Both the position numbers and the translations under genes were made by a program. From assembly GCA_001792895.1 (NCBI GenBank), contig MARA01000045.1:1-64000 (forward strand): DNA of 64,000 bases. Direction: 5' to 3'. Numbering within the stretch: the first letter of the stretch is position 1; each line of letters starts with the position of its first letter. This DNA comes from Lentinus brumalis. Taxonomy: Eukaryota > Basidiomycota > Agaricomycetes > Polyporales > Polyporaceae. Positions 30,950 to 42,439 of this stretch are shown here, piece by piece. The notes under the pieces are model-generated. The model was not told the DNA's origin. It worked only from the letters and a program-made list of their open reading frames with translations, and did not search any database.

Positions 30950-32984
30950 AATCAGCTTGTACACAACGATACACATGGCATATGATGTTGCTTACCTGGA
31001 CGTCCATACATCAAACATAACACAACGCGTCTGCGAAGAGAGGCGAGTGAACGACCACTACAGTAGACTTGACAGGGAGCGAACGACTTACTTCGTCGAG
31101 GTGCAGGTCGCCCCTGCGCCGTTCCAGTTGCGACTTAGCGATCTGCAGAAGCCGTCCAGTCAATGATAGCTCCGACTGTGCTTAAGGGCTTACCTCGCAG
31201 TTCGGCGTGTTGGCACTCGTTCTGCACTGCCGCTACATTTCAGCGTGAGTACTCAAGCAGCCACATGCCGCCGAACGTCGACTCACCGCCGCCCAAATTG
31301 CCAGTTGATCGCTGCCCGGACTTCCAGCGCATCGTGCTATCCGGCCGGAAACGCTGCGAGTGCGGATACCTGCGAGACAATATATCAGCTGCCAGGACAT
31401 GCAAACGTCTGCCAGCGGGACGTACTGTGTGCGTCTTCGTGTCGGCCGTCCGGACCCTCCGAAGCAACCCGGTAGACGGTAAGTGCGGTCGAGCAACCCG
31501 ATAAGTCTGCAGAACACGCCGATGAGAGTAAAACCTGACTAGAGAGCAAATCAGATGTACTACATACCTCGCAAATCACGATGGCTTGGACAACCGGAGA
31601 TGGCTACTCGGAGAGGGCAGCCCTCGAACGCATTTGCACGGGCGAGACGTGGAAGACTTGGAGGTACTACATAGACAGTAGGATTGAGTCATCGCGGCAT
31701 GGTCTGACCAAGTACGCGACATGAGCATAAGTACACGAGTACAAGTATCGCGCTCACCTGCGAGATGCAGCGCCGTCGAGTATTGAGAAACTTGCTATTG
31801 GAGAGAAACAGCATGGTCAGCAAACGTATAAGGAGAATATGATGCATACCTCAATGCCTCGAGTAACGTCAGGTGCGATGAGGCGAATATTCAAACGAGT
31901 ATCGAGGTAAGAAGAGTATATAATGAGTAAGACGGAAGTGGAGAAGTATGCGAACGAATAAGACAGGTATGCGAAGGTCACGACCCTGTATAAGAGACCG
32001 AGAGGTAAAGATAGTTGGAGTAGACAATCAAACGCAATAGTAGCAATGGCAAGATACATTCAGATGGCGTGGAGTATGAGAGAGGTTGCGATATGATACG
32101 GGGACGGGGACGGGGACGGGGACGGGGACGGGCAGGGATAGGGACGGACAAGGGGATGGGTGCCCGGGAATCATCGACAGGGTGGGGAACTTATACATGT
32201 TCTGCTGCCAAATCACGAGGAGCAGAACCTTAACTTGTTGACTGCACAGAGTTCGCACGATACGGCGGCCTGGAGGCAATCGTCCAACCAGAGGGCGACA
32301 CGGGAAGACAGGGCGAGGTCTGGCGAGGTTGCAGAGGACCCAGACGGAGCAGAACGACTAGTGCAATTCCAGGCGGGCGAAGGTGACTCGGCTGGAGAAA
32401 GCTGTTGCCGTTGTATAAGATTGACGCTGAGAATTTGATGGTCATAGCCCGGCAGGTATTTTTGTTGCAGAGTCGGCGGACGAAAGGACGAGGACAGGGT
32501 CCTCGAAAGCTCGCATATCTGCACAGGTTCCTGTAGTTCCCAAAAAATGTAAAGGTGTTTGAGTACCAGTAGAGGCTACAGAATACTTACCGTGTAAGCG
32601 CTGAGACTAGAAGGCGAGCTCTAGTCTCATGATACCTCGGTCGAAGTGTGGATGGTCCGAGTGGCAGTAGTCAAGATGTAGCATCATTACTTCCAAAATC
32701 CTGCAAGCTCCAGGCATCTCGTCAAGTAGCATAGCTCTTGGCTAGTAGTCTGCTTCTCAGATAAGCATGTTAGCTCTGCTACATACCTGTGCTGCGCCGT
32801 TGTACAACAGAATGAGTATAAAGTGTCTGCGCGCTATAGTGGAGGTTGCGATCTCGAGAGCGCTTACATTGCCTTTTTCGCTCAAGGCCTCTTCTGGTAA
32901 CTCCTCCGCATCGTCGACGACGCAGCGGCCCGGTTCCCTCCTGATTTGTCTCTCATTCAGCCTGCTTCCTAGACTGGGCAGCAT
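30950..32984 (-). ncRNA. Minus-strand intron-rich segment, copy 2
   Basis: Counterpart of 20501-22528 but clearly diverged between about 31024 and 32760, with roughly one difference per dozen bases plus indels. Flanks on both sides of it are near-identical to their partners in other units. Splice-like signals remain on the minus strand. A GGGGAC minisatellite at about 32098-32133 is expanded relative to copy 1. No conserved reading frame. Confidence 0.3.
32098..32133. repeat. Hexanucleotide minisatellite (ACGGGG)n
   Basis: About six perfect copies of ACGGGG. Copy 1 of the unit has only about one and a half degenerate copies at the matching place (about 21672-21690), so the expansion followed duplication. 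Confidence 0.85.
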
Positions 32985-34253
32985 TCTTGTGACATCTCAG
33001 GCTATCCTCTGCGATAAGCACCATTCTACAGTCTGATAAGTATCTCTGGTCTCCCACCTGTAAGCACGTGTATGCCCCACATTACTTACATGTTCTGCTG
33101 CCTGGGGGTCTCAACTTGCATGATGTCTACATGTTGAGAGTACTTTGCGGCGCACATCTCCATTAGGGCCTGAGTAATCCAGGCCCTGATTCCGGCATGA
33201 CCTCACCACTCCTTCTCTCCGAGTTTTGGTAAATGAACGAGAAAGGCATGGAAGCCTCGGCTCTAGCGGCTAATGGCAGCTTCGTTCGCTGATTGATCTG
33301 AGACCGCACTTCCTGTCAGCCCTATCCTTCTAACATATTGCAGTTGCAGCGCTCTGCTAGGCTACAGAGTTTCCCTGAATAGCCAGCTGCTCACGTCTAG
33401 CAACCTGCAGGAAAACATGTGAAGACCCAAGTCTGACTGCACAAGGCCGGGACATTGGCCTCGTACATTTGCGGGCTGGAACCCCGTCTGACTTCGAAGC
33501 TGTGGTACGTACACCGATCAGGAGGTTCTCGAAGCCAGGATAACTATTACCCGAGTCTGGCATGCAGGCAGTGTCCGTGGCAACATGACCGCACGCGTGC
33601 CTTCCGCCACTCTCCATTCTGTATTCTGCATTCAGAGGGACTAGCGATATGCTCTATAGCTAGTCACGCTCTGCAAGCCCAAAATGCATGCCATACTGAG
33701 GTGGCCGTGGAACTGGCTGGATAACTGTACAGGGTCAGTGAAGTCCGGATTCCCTGGCTATTTAAGGATCTGAGAAGTCGTAGAGCGCTCCGTCAACTCA
33801 AAGGTGTGCATGCTCAGAAGCACTCGCATAACCCCTCTGCCGGTAGCAGTGTGATTCTCCGCCGCCAGCTCTCAGAATATCATTCATATCTCCCTCTCTC
33901 AGAATGTGTTCAGACTCCGCAAGGGCCCTGTAGCATCTGGTTACACATCTACTATACATCATTGACATTCCGACTTGAACTCCTCCCAGCAGCGACCCCG
34001 CGGACGGACTCCTGCTACATAGCTTCTCTCTCACGAGTCACGTCAACACGACCCCGTGTCTCCCTCCGACTCCCCTCTTCCCTGACCACCTCCCCTCCAC
34101 CTCCCCATCCCGCTCCACGCAATACTTACCCTCCTTACGACCTTGCCAACCGATGGACTGCTGCCGCTCAGCGTTGAGACTCGAGACTCGAGCGCAAGGA
34201 GTCAACATCCCACTCTACTCGTCTGTTCTCAAGCCTGGGCGCGGTCGTCTGTG
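32985..34253. other. Left part of repeat unit 3, no gene seen
   Basis: Nearly identical to 22529-23795. No conserved frame recognised. Confidence 0.4.
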
Positions 34254-37200
34254 GTAAGCACGAAGTTCAGCCTATTCCTCCCGAGCCTCACCGACTCACC
34301 TGGTCGTCGTTGGTCTCTGATACGCAGCAGACGCGAAGAATAGCTCTTCACGCGGTCCCGGCGTCCAGGTCAACGATGCCCATGCGCCGACGCGTCACTG
34401 CCACCTCGTGCGTCCTCCTACAAGGCAGCACGCTGCAGCAGTAGTACGAAAGGTACGTGTCACTGCGTGGCACGATCAGTTTCGAACACTCACCGACGGC
34501 TCTTCCTCATAGAATCGCTCTCGCGGTCGAATTCGACGGCCTCGACAGACCTCTGTCGGCGCGAGTCCCTGTCGGCGACCCTCAAGGTAGTGTACCTCAT
34601 CCACCCTGCCCGCAGGTGACCTGAAGCTCACGCTGAACCGGCGCAGCGCCCGGGCTTGTCGCGAGAAGACAGAACCAGCCAATGCGAGGACGATCTCCTG
34701 AGCGGCATGGTAAGTACGCTGACCTCAAGATCCCAAGAGTACATCTGCTGACAATTGAGTGAGCCAGACAAGTCGCATGTCGCGACGAGAGGCTCGAACG
34801 GGCTTCATAGGAAGTGCGTGCATGCACCGCGTGCACCAATCTACGGGTTAGGAGCCCGGACACGACGATGCGAGTCTAGGGTGATGCTCACCGACGTAGT
34901 TCGCCGTGCATCTGCTGACATACTCTGCCCCCAGGTTCAAGAAGGTGTCCTCACGAGCCCTCTCCGCGACGCGACGGCGTACACGGTGCGCTGATTGAAG
35001 GTTCCACCGTTGGTACAGGGTTGCTCTCAGGTACGGTCGACGACGGGTCCTTCCGGCGGATGTCCGTCGTACACTCAGTGTGGCTAAATCCACGGTGCAG
35101 CTGAAGAGAAGCAGTCGGCGCAAGTGCGTAGCCGTCCAACGCGAAGCACGAGCGATGTATGTTGCAAGGATGTGTCACGCGTGCGCGACTGGCCTCGCGG
35201 GATCATGTACTGATCTCTCACAAGTTCTAGGATCCAGAAGTGTTCCCGCCGAGCGGCAGTGTCGCAGCGAGACTGCTGCTGTTATCGACAGTATAAAGCA
35301 TGTATGTACATCTCCCACCTGCCGTGATCATCGACGAACTCACCAGGGCATTGTCTTGCAGTGCGTCGACGTCAAGCTGGACCATGACGGGAGTTGAAGT
35401 AAGCTGCCTGAGGTACGTCGTGGCTGCTGTTGCGCCGTGGCGGCATGTGTTGACCTACCTTCGTGTCAGGACATCATGGCTGTTTTCGAGTCAGGAGGCT
35501 TGCTGTCTCGGGGCCCACCGCGGCAGGATGGTGGAGGAGGGTGAGAGGACATGACGCGGCCATCAACGAAGGCAAATCATGCCTGTTTTGGCAACCGCCC
35601 GTCGCGACATCCGACGCGGTGAAAGATCTCTGCCTTCCACCATGTCACGTCGGTGAGTGCCTCTGCAGTACATTCGTTGGCTGAGAGCTCCTGCTGATGC
35701 TCTTTGGCTAGTATCGCACTCTGGCATGAGCTTCACGTGGGCCGCGGCCTGGCATGAGTCGAGCTCTGACACTGGTCACCGTGCGCCCGGCCGCTCTGCT
35801 CGTGCTGTCAAGACGTCCGCTCGTGTCTATTCGCACGGTGAGTCGGCTATACCTTCGTCTTTCTGGAAAGCTAATTGAGTAATCGACGCGGACTCCCCGA
35901 TATGAAGCCTGGGCCGTCAATGCCGTGGTGCCGCGATTTGACCCTAGCGGCGAGTTCATGACTTCCGCAACATATTGGCGCCTCAAGCTGCGGCTGAAGG
36001 GGTAGTGAGTAACGCGTCTGGCTTCTGCATGTTCCTGGCTGATGCGTACTTGCCGGGCAAGGGAACTGGGGGCATGACGCTCATATTTTATGAGTAGTGT
36101 CTGGGGCTTCATGGGCAGATATCTGCGCGTGGCGAATCAGTCAGCGCATCGCCTTCCGATAGCTGCATCGAGCGTCCCTGGTAAGCAAGCCTCGTCCGTC
36201 CTCTGCGAGAGTCTTGAATGGAATTGACTCTTAGCCAGGTATCGCCGGCTGTGTGTGCCGTCGAGGCCGTGGCAGACTGCGCCCGGGGTGGCATCCAGTG
36301 CCGAGCGAGTGCAGTCGTTCCTGTGCGGTATGCTGATGCGTTGACCGTGCGTGCGTCGGCCGTAGTCGCCGTCGGCGGCCATGTCTGCAGGGAAAGGACA
36401 AGCTGGTGAGTCACAGTCGCTGCTAATTCAATCCCGAGGCTTACTAGTGCATGCGTGGCGGCAGAACGCGACGGCGCATGAGGTTGCGCACCGCGAGTTC
36501 TCGATCCGGGGAAGTGATCAGCCCCTCAGGTTCTACTGACGGCGTCGGGAAGCCCTCTGGTGCAGTTTTGACCCAGGACAGTAGAGTACTGCGCTTGAAG
36601 TTTCCGGGTAAGTCTCTGAACGGAGCGATCCCGAACCAACTGCGGGGGCTGGTGAGTGGTTCTGGCCGCTTCTCGATGTCCGAGTACTGACCTCTAGTGC
36701 GCAGCTGTCTGCGTGGATTGCGGCGGCCGGGGACGTGTGCGAGAGCTTCTATTGTAGCACGAAATATATGCTGTCTATAGTCTACATGCCAATACGACCG
36801 TCTCCTCCCCTCTGCGAATCCGAGTGCGAATCCGAGTGCGAATCCCTGAGGCTGCCAGCTGCTCCGCTGCACACTCGCTGTCCAGTCAGCTCCATACCGT
36901 CCAGCCCCGTCTCCAGACAGCCCCCACCGTCCAGATAGCCCGCAGCAATAGCCCGCAGCAGTCTCCCAAGCTTGTGTCTTTCGCTGCAACGGGCATGGCA
37001 CCGGACGCGCACCGCTCGGTCCGTGCGGGCAGCAGTAGTTCCGAATCCATACGCCGTCCGACTCCGATCACTCAACATCCTCCGCATAGTCGGGCGTGTC
37101 TCGTGGTCCAGAGTCCACGCGCTCGAGGACGCAACACCCGAGGACAGTCGTAGAGGATGCTGACTCGTACCCGCCCCGTCGTCCGTCGTTCGCGCCCGAC

Positions 37201-37445
37201 TATGAGACGAAGCCGTTGGCATGTCCGCCTCCGCCCATGGGTCGTGATCGGTACGTCCACGCTTCGCAGGTCCGTCCGACCCGCGTCGCCGCTTCGAGGG
37301 CGTCGTCTCGTTCCTCTTCACAGCGGATGAGAAAGACGACTGGGAATGCTCCGCCTGCTGGTTGCCCCAGATCGCTGCTCCGTTGGCGTTCGCGTCGAAT
37401 TCCTCATAGCTCTGGCGTGTGGGCATCAACGAGTGGAAGTGAGTG
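34254..37445 (+). ncRNA. Spliced transcript-like segment, copy 3
   Basis: Same intron-exon pattern as copies 1 and 2 and nearly identical to copy 2 up to about 36800. At about 37035-37180 it has roughly 150 bp that copies 1 and 2 lack, inside an otherwise aligned exon-like block. In this block the minus strand is also open (37429 down to 36782), so strand and coding status are uncertain here. Confidence 0.35.
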
Positions 37446-37860
37446 TCAGCAGAGCGACCTGAGAGCAGCCAGAGTGTGTCGTAAAAGCGTGAAGTTCAAC
37501 AAGTGCAGAGTGGTGGAAAGGGTCCGAGAAGAGCGAGATGAGCATTCGTGGCGCACCCTCAGCCGGTCTCTCGGCGCTTATACAATCACCGATACTCCGA
37601 CTCTTTCGGAAAGCGTCGTTAACGCGTTGTGGTTAGTCTCTAACGAACATAGCGACGTGTTCGATAGCGGGAATATGTACCTTTCACGGTTTCTGGCATC
37701 GCCGTCAAGAGAATCATTATCATTGCCTACATAGGAACGAATGATGGCACGGATAATTCCTCACAATACGACGCAATCTTTTACAATTCAAAGTCGAGCA
37801 CATTGCACAAATTGTATCCTGCTTATGATACATTTCAGCATACGCGGCTCAGCCCCACCC

Positions 37861-39112
37861 TCAAGAATGGGTCCAGGTCGGCTTCCTCTTCTCTGCAAAC
37901 GCAGACATACCTGAGAGATCGCCAACGTCAGCACCCAAAATTTCGACAGTGCACAGGAGCACAACGAGTACTCACCCTCCTTCTGGTCATGAGTCGCAAA
38001 CAGCGAATGGAACAGCCTCCGCTCGTACCGCAGACCCTCATTGAGCGTGTGCTCGTACGCCGCATTGACGGCCTCCTTGCCCGCCTGCACGGCGATCGCG
38101 CTCTTGCTCGCAATCACGCTGGCCACTTGCACCGCCTCCTTGACGACCTCGCCCTCGCCCTCGGCCACGACACGCGAGACCATGCCCCACTGCTCGGCCT
38201 CCTTTGCGCTCCAGTTGCGGCCGGTGAGCGTGAGCTCCATGGTGCGTGACTTCCCGATGGCGTGCGCGAGGCGCTGCGTGCCTCCGCCGCCGGGAATGAC
38301 ACCGATGTTGATCTCAGGCTGTCCGAAGACCGCGGTGGGCGAGGCGAGGATGATGTCGCACATGAGGGCGAGTTCACAACCGCCTCCGAGCTGTGGGGCA
38401 GCAATTCAGCATACGAGCGAAAACAAGCCGGAAGACAGTGATGGAATAGGTCTGCCAGCAGCACACGGGGCCTCGGATGTCCCGGCTTGAACGAAGACTG
38501 TGCGTGCATAGCAAAGGGGACGTTGCTTGGGACAGAGGGGCAGAGAATGACATTTCCAGGACATCCGGACTCACCGCGTAGCCGCTCACAGCAGCGATAA
38601 TGGGCTTGCGAATGGTAGACAGCATGGACCAGCTCTCAAGGAATTTGCCCTTGAACACGTCCGAAACTAGCATCGACCGGTGAGACCAGCAGGGTGCAGA
38701 AGACACGTTAATCGTCACTCACACTGCTTGTCCTTCATCTCCTTGATGTCCGCGCCCGCTACCCCGCATGGACCTCAGCTCCGTCCTTCCTCCCCTGAAC
38801 CGACGCGTACTCACCTGCGAACGCGCGGTCGCTGCCCGTCAAGACCAACGCACGGACACTCTCATCCTCGTCAAACTCCTTGAGCGCGGCGTTGAGCTCG
38901 GTGAAGAGAGGGGTGGAGAGTGCGTTCAGCGCCTTCGGGCGGTTGAGCGTGATTTGGCCGACACCGTCCGCGGGGCGCGACGTCAAGATGAACTCGTACT
39001 GGGTGGTAGTCATGAAGCGAACACGAATGGGTGTGGAGGCGTGGCGGTAAGCACGGAAGCTGCGAAGACAAGCGGCGGTGGAGGAGGAGGCGGGGCGGAG
39101 AGTCGAGAGCAT
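37861..39112 (-). CDS. Enoyl-CoA hydratase, mitochondrial type, copy 3
   Basis: Exons 38815-39112, 38723-38758, 38575-38666, 37976-38390 and 37861-37910 join in phase to 296 residues. A few amino acids differ from copies 1 and 2, for example QYEF for QYQF and WSML for WSLL. Both catalytic glutamates (GGGCEL, FGQPEI) are present. The third intron is only 184 bp, a normal size, so this copy probably shows the older structure. The last intron differs by one base from the other copies and is no longer open in frame, which confirms that it is spliced out. This copy sits at the right edge of the array, next to single-copy sequence. Confidence 0.95.
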
Positions 39113-39275
39113 GGCTCAAGAATGCAGGAGATGATGCTTATATGTAAAGCTACCGCCAATGGATCTGATTAGGACGGATTGTCAGGAGATGGTGAGAGAA
39201 TGCGAAGTCAGACGAGGCAGCGCGGTCGTTCGTGGTCGCAGTCCGGATGCACGCGTTATATGTATACAGGCTCGA

Positions 39276-39919
39276 CGTCACCTGCTCTTCTCCCGCGGAA
39301 TCGGCTCGGAAGCCATGTGCTTGTCGTCGCTTGTCTGCAAACCATCACCATCCCGCTCACCTCCTCCTTTCTCAAACTGGGACCCGAGCGTGGTTTTCGG
39401 CAGGATCATGCGCCGTTCACACCATGAGCTAGGCAACCTGTCATAAACTCGACGTCTTGTCAAGTCACGCTCGGACCTATCCACCTGCGATCGAGGAACG
39501 CTCACATGGTGGACGCCCCGTGGTCTGTGATGCACTTGGATCCACTCGGGGCTTTCTTCGCGCATCCAAGAAGTTTCTAAGTATATTCTCAGTGCAACAG
39601 CCTGAGGAGAAAATCCGTTCGCATTCCGGTAGGAGAGGCTCGGGTTGACTCATCCACCTCGAGGGTACCGAGCTGCTTAGGCAGCTACGCCAGCATGGGT
39701 GTGTAAGCAGGAGAAGATGTCCGTGTCGTACGTAAATACTGCGACTCCTTGTAAGCAATCTTGTCCCAATGCTGTCCGAATCTCTAGGGAAGGATCGTAA
39801 GGTAATGTGGATGGTAGGTGTCCAGCAAGCAATCGAGCGGTGAGTCCAAATGTGCGTTGTAATATTGTCGTGGCATTTGTCTCAAGGCTGTAAGTCCCCG
39901 CAGGTCCATGGACGACAGC
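39276..39919. other. Intergenic, right flank of the repeat array
   Basis: Homology to the repeat unit ends near 39275. The following roughly 640 bp show no gene or repeat. They separate the hydratase promoter from the 3' end of the CPL1-like gene. Confidence 0.5.
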
Positions 39920-41014
39920 TCAGTCCTGCTCGAGCATAGCAGAAGCGCACGAGCTGCCGTCCGACGTACGTGTGTACCCGACTCCGCAGCGGTTCACAAC
40001 GCACGCGCCGGAGACGCAGGAAACATCAATCACCCCAGGGATCGCAGTGCAGTCAACACCGCGGGTCGAGAACGCATCGAGCGGGTTGATGCAGCCGCCG
40101 CATATCCAGGTGGCCAGTACGTTAGCAATCCGAACGTATGCTCAAGTCATCAGTTTACTCACAGCTCTCCAGATCAGACATGGTGTCGATGCACTCCCAA
40201 GGGGTGCTCAGCGCACCTCGCCGTTCGTAAACACCACACGCAGTCGTCCCCTCGTGGCACATAGCGCGCTTACGAAGCGAGTTCATGTAGCGGCGGCGAG
40301 TGGCGGTCACCACGGAGGACGGGCACGAGCTCGTCGTGCACACCCCATTGCACACCGCTCCCGGGGCGACGCACGCACAGGTCGACGGATTTGTTGCGGG
40401 AACGGTGGAGAAACCGTTGCCGCAAGAGAATCCACACGGGTTCCCGGCCGCGCACATAGGAATGGCCTGCTCGGGGTAGGTGCAAACTTGTGCGCTGGGC
40501 GACGAAGTAATCTAGTCGCGGCGATAAGAACATGCAGAGGGGGGTGAATTGCGCAGGCAAGCATGTGCATACCAAGTCCACCACTGCACTGGTGGCCGCC
40601 GCTGTACCAACCAAAGAGACCGTCTGAGTATGCACGCGCGTCAGGGCACCGAGCTGGGTTCATCTGGTGGCTGCACTCACCGCTATAGCCACAGCATTCG
40701 TCGAGAGGAAGGTGGGGACAGTCGAGAAGCAGAGGCAAGCGTCTGCAAAGGGAATCGGGTGTCAGTGCGAGCCCGAACGGGCATGCGCCATGACCCTGAA
40801 CGCGCGCAGACATACTGATTTGACCAATAGAGACCAAGCTGCCCTGCAGATTAACCTTCACGACCCCGTTGACGTTGGCACAGGTGTCCGAGGTGGTCTG
40901 CCTTGCGAGCAGACCACCCAGCGCGCGACTAGAACGAGGGGTGTAGGCGCGAGCATCCACCGAGCCTGCGGCGCACCCAAGGATTGCGAGTGTGCTGAAG
41001 CCGAATGCGCGCAT
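39920..41014 (-). CDS. Secreted CPL1/priA-like cysteine-rich protein
   Basis: Minus-strand exons 40816-41014, 40681-40742, 40573-40623, 40163-40511 and 39920-40101 join in phase to 280 residues. The start MRAFGFSTLAILGCAAGSVDA is a signal peptide. The middle (ACLCFSTVPTFLSTN) and the cysteine-rich C-terminus (TACGVY, WECIDT, DLESCGGC, then VDCTAIPGV, GYTRTSDG) match the CPL1-like domain, known from Lentinula priA and Cryptococcus CPL1. These are secreted or wall-associated basidiomycete proteins, some linked to fruiting or capsule; the molecular function is unknown. Oddity: the fourth intron starts gtgagtaaac and has a perfect CTAAC branch site, but ends ...ggatat with no AG near the only join that keeps phase and homology. 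Without splicing the protein stops after SCE. ATG 41014 was chosen for the signal peptide; the open frame upstream is not coding-like. Confidence 0.85.
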
Positions 41015-42360
41015 CTTGTGTCCTGTATCCGAAGTCTGTAGGCGCAAGCAAATAAGGCGCAGAGCACTCAGTAGATGGAGCCTAGAGGTCGTACGGGGCC
41101 GGGGGAACGAGTGGACGGCTCGAAGGACAAAGGTGTCGACGTCGAGGGAGCGGAGAAGGACGTTCACGAGCTCGATCTTGATGCATAATGAGCCACCCCG
41201 GGCCCGCCACGCCCCGCGCGCAAAATGCACGGATGCATGCACTGGTCTAGGCCGGGGAGGAGAGCCAAGGAGAGCCAATTACCAGCCACAAGGCACCGGG
41301 ACCACTTTTGCGGAAATTACTCCAGACCCACGTGCAGACGCAAGTTCATCTTGCGGAATGACCTCAATGAGTGGCAACGAAGCTAACGTTCATTTCAGGG
41401 TTGAATGCGATGTCGTTTGGTGAGACGCAATCTAACACTCAAAATTGATAACATATGGGACAACATATGAGCTGAAGTTTGTTGCGCAATAGGAGGGCAC
41501 ATTCTAATGCCCGATTAGATGTTTGCCTTCAATCAATACTTGATCAATCAGCTACCTTAACTTCGTCGCCATGCATTCTGTAGGTTGGGAGATTCAGGAG
41601 GAGTAAAGAAACAGCATGGAACGCACGGGTGGAGAGAGGTGGAGATCTACTTAGTCGACATGGGCGCTCGTGCTTCCTATAACAGTAGTCATTAGTCATC
41701 ATCCGAGCGTCTCTCTGGTGAGTTGGACCTTTGGTTGGACCCGCGGCGCGGCGGCTTCCTCGACCCATTGAATCCACTCTACTTATACAAACTGTCATTA
41801 TGATCGTAAGCGCACTCACCGGGCTGAGCTGTTTCTCTGCTGTTTTTTTGACCATACATTTCAGAATTTGAAAGGAGCCAAGAACTAGTAAGTAACATGA
41901 GACTGGGCCCGGGAAGGCCGACTCGTCCTTTTATTCTGAATAATTTATTGTGCACTACGAAGAGCGCCACCTTCAAAGTACGTGCGCGTCATTTAGTGGC
42001 GAAGTGCTTACCATAATGGTCGCGTATGTGCCCTTTTCTCTTTCCGAAACGTCGTGGTTGCTTGAACACGGATGACTAGGCAAACGGTGCTAACTGGCCA
42101 TGAGTCTCTGAAAGTGTCATGGTACGTTCAAATTATATGTGGCAAGTGTAGTGGAACTCAACGGCGTTGAGAGCAGACATAGACCGCGTGGGTACGCGTT
42201 ACGCCTGTGGTCATGGGGCGCCCTTGCTGCGGGCCCAGGACCGCCATCGAAGAAGCTGATGCAGTGACCAACAAGGTTCGACTCAACATGGCTCAGAGCT
42301 TGTTCTGGCGTTCAGAAAGATGCACTTGACAGTGCGTAGGCCGCCCGACATCCAAGGGGA
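41015..42360. other. Intergenic between the CPL1-like and GMC genes
   Basis: Divergent promoters share this 1.3 kb. Parts near 41440-41900 are AT-richer. No gene, RNA or repeat is supported. Confidence 0.5.
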
Positions 42361-42367
42361 TATATAA
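42361..42367 (+). promoter_or_regulatory. TATA box of the GMC oxidoreductase gene
   Basis: TATATAA lies 79 bp before the chosen ATG, in a plausible core-promoter position. Confidence 0.6.
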
Positions 42368-42439
42368 GAGACTGTGATCTGTCAGTTGCAGTTGGCGAAC
42401 ATCGCTGGTCCTCCCACAATCGCCGCCCGGCGTCCAGCC

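Larger units (their letters stand above)
12039..39275. repeat. Tandem array of an approx. 10.45 kb unit (two full units and one left-truncated)
   Basis: The same order of segments occurs three times. Plus-strand intron-rich segments lie at about 12039-16500, 22310-26900 and 32766-37500. Hydratase genes follow at 16789, 27238 and 37861. Spacers occupy about 18770-22310 and 29220-32766. Offsets between copies 1 and 2 are 10449-10456. Homology of copy 3 to the others stops near 39275, just upstream of its hydratase start. The left end is lost to the retrotransposon at 12038. Identity is uneven: copies 1 and 2 look identical from about 16525 to 20573 (26974-31022), and copies 2 and 3 nearly identical over about 22310-26450. 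The other comparisons differ by many substitutions and indels. Confidence 0.93.

Noticed and set aside
36782..37429. 215-codon minus-strand frame in repeat copy 3
   Set aside because: Not kept at this length in copies 1 and 2, no domain, and it overlaps plus-strand intron signals. Noted only as an ambiguity.
40307..41278. Long 323-codon frame starting upstream of the CPL1-like signal peptide
   Set aside because: It reads through introns. The signal peptide ATG at 41014 and GT-AG borders give a family-consistent protein.
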